A DNA stretch of 9,493 nt, from positions 1 through 9,493 of the forward strand of contig JAEYYV010000306.1 in the NCBI GenBank assembly GCA_023428295.1, written 5' to 3'. The notes under the pieces were generated by a model that was given only the letters and a program-made list of their open reading frames with translations, had not been told where the DNA came from and did not search any database. The translations under genes were made by a program, and so were the position numbers. Below, piece by piece: positions 6,756-9,493 of the stretch (positions within the stretch are counted from its first letter, which is position 1; every line of letters begins with the position of its first letter). The DNA is from Pseudomonadota bacterium (lineage in GTDB: Bacteria; Myxococcota_A; Polyangia; Haliangiales; Haliangiaceae).

Positions 6756-7118
6756 ATGATCACCGCATCGCACGTGCTCACCGGCGTCGTCGCCTTCTTG
6801 CACGTGTGGTTCCTCGTCCTCGAGATGTTCCTGTGGGCAACGCCGTTCGGCGCGAAGACGTTCAAGCGTCCGCTCGCCGTGATGCAGGAGCAGAAGGTCC
6901 TCGCGGCCAACCAGGGCCTGTACAACGGCTTCCTCGCAGCGGGCCTCGTGTGGTCGTACGTCGCGGTCAGCGGCTACGAGATCCGCGTGTTCTTCCTCGC
7001 GTGCGTGCTGGTCGCGGGCATCTACGGCGCAGCGACAGTCTCGCGCGCGATCCTGTTCCTGCAAGCGATCCCCGCCGCCCTCGCGCTCGGCGTCACGCTC
7101 GCGATTCGCTACGCCTAG
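6756..7118 (+). CDS. DUF1304 family small membrane protein
   Basis: This is a complete 120-residue inner-membrane protein with four hydrophobic segments, at about 4-28, 52-71, 77-95 and 98-117. The start ATG gives MITASHVLTGVVAFLHVWFL, which matches the usual DUF1304 beginning. The family pattern is clear in FLHVWFLVLEMFLWATPFG (14-32) and in VLAANQGLYNGFLAAGLVW (48-66). These carry the conserved Glu23 and the ANQGxYNGFLAAGL block. Biochemical function is not known for this family; a transport or membrane-redox role would be a guess. It stands alone on the plus strand. Its TAG stop overlaps the stop of the convergent exonuclease gene within one CTAG. Confidence 0.9.
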   Translation: MITASHVLTGVVAFLHVWFLVLEMFLWATPFGAKTFKRPLAVMQEQKVLAANQGLYNGFLAAGLVWSYVAVSGYEIRVFFLACVLVAGIYGAATVSRAILFLQAIPAALALGVTLAIRYA

Positions 7119-7879
7119 ATCGCGAGCGGCGTGTCGCGAAGGTGCGCGATCACCGGACCGTGATCGCTCGTGCCGACATCGCGGTAGTGCACGCAATGCA
7201 CCGTCTCGTCGACCAGCGCACGCGACGCGGCGATGTAGTCCAAGCGCCAACCCATGTTGCGCTGGCGAAGGTTGCGCCACGGCGCCCACCACGTGAACAG
7301 GCGATCGTTATCCGGCTCGACGTGACGGCCGACATCGACGAGCCCGCCACCCGAGAGCAGCTGCTCGATCAACACGCGCTCGGGTGCGGACTGTCCGATC
7401 ATGTCCTTGCGCAGCGTCGGGTGAACATCGATGTAGCTGCGCGCGACGTTGAAGTCGCCGCACAGCACGAGATGCTTGCCCTGCCCGCGGAGCACCGCCG
7501 CCCACGCGACCATCTCCTCGAGGAACTGCATCTTCGCCGCCATGTCCTTGCCGCCGTTGGGCACGTAGACCGAGCCGAACACGAGCGTGCCGACCTCGGC
7601 CACGACGATGCGATTCTCGAGATCGAACGGCGGATGCACGAACGCCGGCCTATCTCCGTACTTCGCGGTGCGAAGCAGCAACGCGACGCCCGAGTACCCG
7701 CCTGCTCCATGAAAGTGCGCGTGATAGCCGGCGACGCTCGCGATCGGTTCGGGCACTTGCGCCGGCGACGCTTTGATCTCCTGCAAGCAGATCACGTCGG
7801 GCTCTTCCTTGTCGATCCAATGCGCGAGCTGCGAGCTACGCGCGCGGATCCCGTTGACGTTCCAGGTCGCGACCTTCAC
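7115..7879 (-). CDS. xth: Exonuclease III / AP endonuclease (EEP family)
   Basis: This is a 254-residue cytoplasmic DNA-repair nuclease of the Mg-dependent exonuclease-endonuclease-phosphatase fold. It cuts at abasic sites and trims 3' ends in base excision repair. Start GTG 7879 gives the canonical N-terminus VKVATWNVNGIRAR. The active-site set is complete by motif: N7, E34 (CLQEIK), Y105 (SVYVPNG), D142 and N144 (CGDFNVA), D214 (WRLDYI), D239 and H240 (SDHGP). Length is close to the 268 of E. coli Xth. The GTG overlaps the TGA of the upstream gene (GTGA, 7876-7879), so the two are translationally coupled. The stop lies in a CTAG shared with the convergent DUF1304 gene, which leaves no room for a terminator between them. 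Confidence 0.95.
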   Translation of the reverse strand: MKVATWNVNGIRARSSQLAHWIDKEEPDVICLQEIKASPAQVPEPIASVAGYHAHFHGAGGYSGVALLLRTAKYGDRPAFVHPPFDLENRIVVAEVGTLVFGSVYVPNGGKDMAAKMQFLEEMVAWAAVLRGQGKHLVLCGDFNVARSYIDVHPTLRKDMIGQSAPERVLIEQLLSGGGLVDVGRHVEPDNDRLFTWWAPWRNLRQRNMGWRLDYIAASRALVDETVHCVHYRDVGTSDHGPVIAHLRDTPLAI

Positions 7880-8610
7880 TGCTTGCTCGTGTCGGCGATC
7901 TCGCCGGTCACCGTGAGGAGCTCGGGGCGCTCCTCGGGCGCCTGCGCGGATTGGATCAGCGCACGCCCGAGATCGTCGAGGCCGAGCAGCTCCGCGAACG
8001 CAGGCAGGTCGCGCGGCTTCAAGATGCCGAGCTTGTAGGGATACGCGACCGCGACCGCGAGGACCTCGCTCTTGCGACCGAGCACCGGATCCGGCGGGAA
8101 CCACGAGAACAGCACCGCACCGTCGATCTTCTGGTTGACGTGCAGCGGCTCCATCGGTGATGCGAGGCGCGTGATCTCGTCGGACATTCCGCCTGCGTCG
8201 CTCTTGTCGACGTGCACCGGGATCACCTCGCGCGCGAGCTTGCCGTCCTTCTCGACGACGGTGACGAGCGCCGACGGTGCACCACGCGTTTCGGCCGTCG
8301 CGCACACGGCGCCGATCGGCAGCGGCGTGATGTCTCCGCCTTCGATGTTCGTCGCGAGCTCGACGAGCGCGACTCCCGAGTAGCGTCCGAGATACCAGTT
8401 CGCGACGGGCGTGTAGCTCGATCCATCGAACGCGGTGGCGAGACGCAAGCGAGCGGGCTCCCACGATCGAACGATCTCGGAGTTCGTGATCCCGATCGTC
8501 TTGTGACCGTTTGTCACGAGCATCACGGGCCCGAGAAGCTGCTTCGTGTCGGCGTTCACGAGTGCCGCGACCGAGCGCAGCTGCACATCATCTCGATCAC
8601 GGCCCACCAT
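7876..8610 (-). CDS. Hypothetical protein, possible degenerate trypsin/HtrA-like fold
   Basis: This 244-residue protein has no signal peptide or membrane segment, so a cytoplasmic location is likely. I chose ATG 8610 because the frame upstream does not look like protein and runs into the divergent USP gene; no good ribosome site precedes it. The order of motifs resembles an HtrA-like protease core: GPVMLVTNGHKTIGITNSEIV (27-47) against the usual strand ending TNAHVV; then FDGSSYTPVANWYLGRYSGVALVEL (61-85) against dG-x-x-y-a-x-v...DlAvLkL; then ITPLPIG (94-100). At the His position there is Glu45, at the Asp position Gly79, and no GxSGGP follows; DGAVLFSW (163-170) sits where it would be. If the fold call is right, the protein is not an active protease. 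A C-terminal helix-rich part covers 196-225. The 3' end overlaps the exonuclease start (GTGA). Confidence 0.75.
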   Translation of the reverse strand: MVGRDRDDVQLRSVAALVNADTKQLLGPVMLVTNGHKTIGITNSEIVRSWEPARLRLATAFDGSSYTPVANWYLGRYSGVALVELATNIEGGDITPLPIGAVCATAETRGAPSALVTVVEKDGKLAREVIPVHVDKSDAGGMSDEITRLASPMEPLHVNQKIDGAVLFSWFPPDPVLGRKSEVLAVAVAYPYKLGILKPRDLPAFAELLGLDDLGRALIQSAQAPEERPELLTVTGEIADTSKQ

Positions 8611-8623
8611 CGCGTGGACTTTC

Positions 8624-8737
8624 TCACGCTGCGTATCTCCTCTCAACAGGTGCCGGCCGCGTCGAGTGTGCGCTCGTGCCGCAGTCGATCGCCGGGCACG
8701 GGGTCTGCACCTGTCCCCCGCATGACTCGCAATCCAC
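8624..8737 (-). CDS. Possible 37-residue Cys-rich microprotein
   Basis: A short frame from GTG 8737 begins VDCESCGGQVQTPCPAIDCG and ends at TGA 8624, 13 bp before the start of the 244-residue gene. Cysteines at 3, 6, 14 and 19 (CX2C-X7-CX4C) resemble a small zinc ribbon, and the CESCGG start is usual for such ribbons. About three quarters of its third positions are G or C, somewhat lower than in neighbouring genes. It overlaps the first 16 bp of the divergent USP gene on the other strand, and no ribosome site precedes the GTG. It may be a real first gene of the minus operon, a remnant, or chance. Confidence 0.25.
   Translation of the reverse strand: MDCESCGGQVQTPCPAIDCGTSAHSTRPAPVERRYAA
8646..8714. 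promoter_or_regulatory. Divergent promoter region with nested inverted repeats
   Basis: ACAGGTGC (8646-8653) and GCACCTGT (8707-8714) are perfect 8-base inverted repeats. Nested inside them, CGTGCC (8675-8680) and GGCACG (8695-8700) form a second exact pair. They lie in the 111-bp region between the 244-residue gene (start 8610) and the USP gene (start 8722); the right outer arm ends 7 bases before the USP ATG. They may be paired operator sites, or a structured 5' leader of the USP mRNA. Confidence 0.35.
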
Positions 8738-9309
8738 GTGAACAGCAGTTTCTCGGTCGTCCGCGGAGGTACCGCATCGTCGTCGGTATCGACCTGACCG
8801 AGTACGCCGATATCGTGATCGAGCACGCCCTCGACCAAGCAGCGCGGCACGATGCGCCGGAGCTGCACTTCCTGACGGTGAAGGAGAAGCGCAAGCCATC
8901 CAGCGCCGACCTGAAGCAAGCGCTGTGGGAGCGAGTCTATCCCGAGCTCGAGACGTTCAACCGCTACGGCAAGGATTGGCGAGCGCGCTTGCACGTTCGG
9001 CGCGGCAAACCGGACGAGCAAATCTCGCTACTCGCCGCCGAGATCCAAGCGGACCTGATCGTCATCGGACAGTTCGGTCAGCACAAGGACAACATCCCGA
9101 ACCGCATCCTGCGTGTGGCCTCGTGCCCGACGCTCGTCGTCGGTCTCCCCGAGGAGGCGCAGACGTCGCCGATGTGCCCCATGTGCGTGACCGTTCGTGA
9201 CGAGAGCGATGGCCAGCGCTGGTTCTGCTCGCAGCACACGGACACGCGCGTCGATCACGACATCACGCCGATGACCGTGTGGACGGAAGGCCAGCTCATC
9301 TACGGCTAA
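8722..9309 (+). CDS. Universal stress protein (UspA fold) with Cys/His C-terminal tail
   Basis: This is a 195-residue cytoplasmic protein. ATG 8722 is followed by a basic lead (residues 1-18) and the first Usp strand YRIVVGIDLTEYAD (17-30), with Asp24 at the usual nucleotide-site position. Helix ADIVIEHALDQAAR (29-42) and strand ELHFLTV (47-53) follow. The last part is ADLIVIGQFGQHKDNIPNRILRVASCPTLVV (110-140). The usual ATP motif is GxxGx9G(S/T); here G116 and G119 are kept but the third Gly is Ile129, so ATP binding is doubtful. After the fold, residues 150-195 add CPMC (152-155) and CSQH (169-172), a possible CX2C-X13-CX2H zinc site, and a tail ending QLIYG. Such proteins usually act in stress adaptation; the tail suggests metal or redox sensing, which is inference. 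No Shine-Dalgarno is visible. Confidence 0.88.
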   Translation: MTRNPREQQFLGRPRRYRIVVGIDLTEYADIVIEHALDQAARHDAPELHFLTVKEKRKPSSADLKQALWERVYPELETFNRYGKDWRARLHVRRGKPDEQISLLAAEIQADLIVIGQFGQHKDNIPNRILRVASCPTLVVGLPEEAQTSPMCPMCVTVRDESDGQRWFCSQHTDTRVDHDITPMTVWTEGQLIYG

Positions 9310-9326
9310 GCGTTGTCCCGTAAATC

Positions 9327-9341
9327 GTCCCAGGTAGGGAC
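9327..9341 (+). other. Small hairpin just after the USP gene
   Basis: GTCCC and GGGAC are separated by AGGTA, a 5-bp stem with a 5-base loop, starting 18 bases after the USP stop. There is no T-run behind it, so it is not a classical intrinsic terminator. It could stabilise the 3' end of the mRNA. Confidence 0.25.
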
Positions 9342-9363
9342 CAATCGACGGTACATGTTGTTT

Positions 9364-9377
9364 CGTACACGTGCACG
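9364..9377. promoter_or_regulatory. Near-perfect 14-bp palindrome, candidate operator
   Basis: CGTACACGTGCACG is palindromic apart from one mismatched pair (9367 against 9374), with CACGTG at its centre. It stands in a gene-free stretch about 110-125 bp before the likely gene start at the right edge, a usual place for an operator. I do not recognise the regulator. Confidence 0.3.
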
Positions 9378-9389
9378 GTCTGCCGTGGT

Positions 9390-9403
9390 CTGGCGCGAGC
9401 CAG
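9390..9403 (+). other. Hairpin with a GCGA tetraloop
   Basis: CTGGC-GCGA-GCCAG is a perfect 5-bp stem capped by a GNRA-type tetraloop, which is a stable RNA fold. It lies 22 bp before the short frame at 9425. It could belong to the leader of the gene at the right edge. There is no T-run for termination on the plus strand. Confidence 0.25.
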
Positions 9404-9424
9404 TCTCATGCAGGGTTGCGCACG

Positions 9425-9490
9425 ATGCCGTACCAACGTTTCGTCGAGCCACCGCGACAGGATCGGGTGTGGACGTCGCCCACGCGATGA
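9425..9490 (+). CDS. Possible short leader frame (21 residues) before an edge gene
   Basis: ATG 9425 opens a 21-residue frame beginning MPYQRFVEPPRQ and closing at TGA 9488-9490. The stop overlaps ATG 9487 and abuts ATG 9491, either of which could start a gene that continues beyond the window. The arrangement would fit a coupled upstream frame, but the peptide matches nothing I know and its third positions are only about 70% G/C. It may be chance. The rest of 9310-9493 shows no gene on either strand. Confidence 0.2.
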   Translation: MPYQRFVEPPRQDRVWTSPTR

Positions 9491-9493
9491 ATG

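Noticed and set aside
8212..8721. Upstream extension of the universal stress protein frame
   Set aside because: It is antisense to the 244-residue gene. The Usp fold begins just after ATG 8722.
8611..9021. Upstream extension of the 244-residue gene by 137 codons
   Set aside because: This part is antisense to the universal stress protein and has Arg-rich shadow composition.
9327..9403. Hairpins considered as rho-independent terminators
   Set aside because: Stems are only 5 bp and no T-run follows, so classical termination is not supported.
9306..9493. Open minus-strand frame running in from the right edge
   Set aside because: Only about 60% of its third positions are G or C, well below the genes here, and no motif is visible.

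Overview
The window comes from a GC-rich bacterial chromosome with strong third-position G/C preference, very tight gene packing, and many long antisense open frames that arise only from composition. Cys-rich CUB/Kazal and Kelch lipoproteins, a Gly-Ser-Ala protein tail and a UspA protein with a Cys/His tail point to a myxobacterium-like member of Myxococcota, perhaps Polyangiales or Sandaracinaceae. This assignment rests on style and is not proved by any marker gene. No mobile element, CRISPR array, rRNA or tRNA was seen.

Layout. (1) Bases 1-2795, minus strand: a run of three genes in the order Kazal/CUB-like lipoprotein, NADP-binding F420-reductase-like oxidoreductase, Kelch-type lipoprotein. 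The junctions are 0 and 9 bp, and the last gene is cut by the left edge. (2) Bases 2796-2982: a divergent control region holding a perfect 15-bp dyad. (3) Bases 2983-5539, plus strand: a complete NitT/TauT (NrtABC/SsuABC-type) ABC importer with permease, ATPase and periplasmic binding protein, joined by two ATGA stop/start overlaps. (4) Bases 5545-6708, minus strand: an unrecognised 387-residue protein, convergent with the importer. (5) Bases 6756-7118, plus strand: a DUF1304 membrane protein. (6) Bases 7115-8610, minus strand: a protein that may be a degenerate trypsin/HtrA-like fold, translationally coupled by GTGA to an exonuclease III-type nuclease. A possible 37-residue Cys-rich microprotein lies just upstream. 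(7) Bases 8722-9309, plus strand: a universal stress protein with an extra Cys/His tail. (8) Bases 9310-9493: mostly non-coding, with hairpins and a near-perfect palindrome, ending at a possible gene start.

How the genes work together. The importer is a self-contained unit: the binding protein captures a small solute in the periplasm and the NrtB-like permease with its ATPase moves it inward. Sequence alone does not settle the substrate. The three-gene minus run makes two surface lipoproteins and one cytoplasmic redox enzyme, with no obvious shared pathway. The coupled pair at 7115-8610 would make its two proteins together. Nothing here is a clear new defence or mobile system. The items most worth a second look are the apparent loss of a catalytic triad next to exonuclease III, the CX3C pair in the binding protein, the USP Cys/His tail, and the dyads in the intergenic regions.
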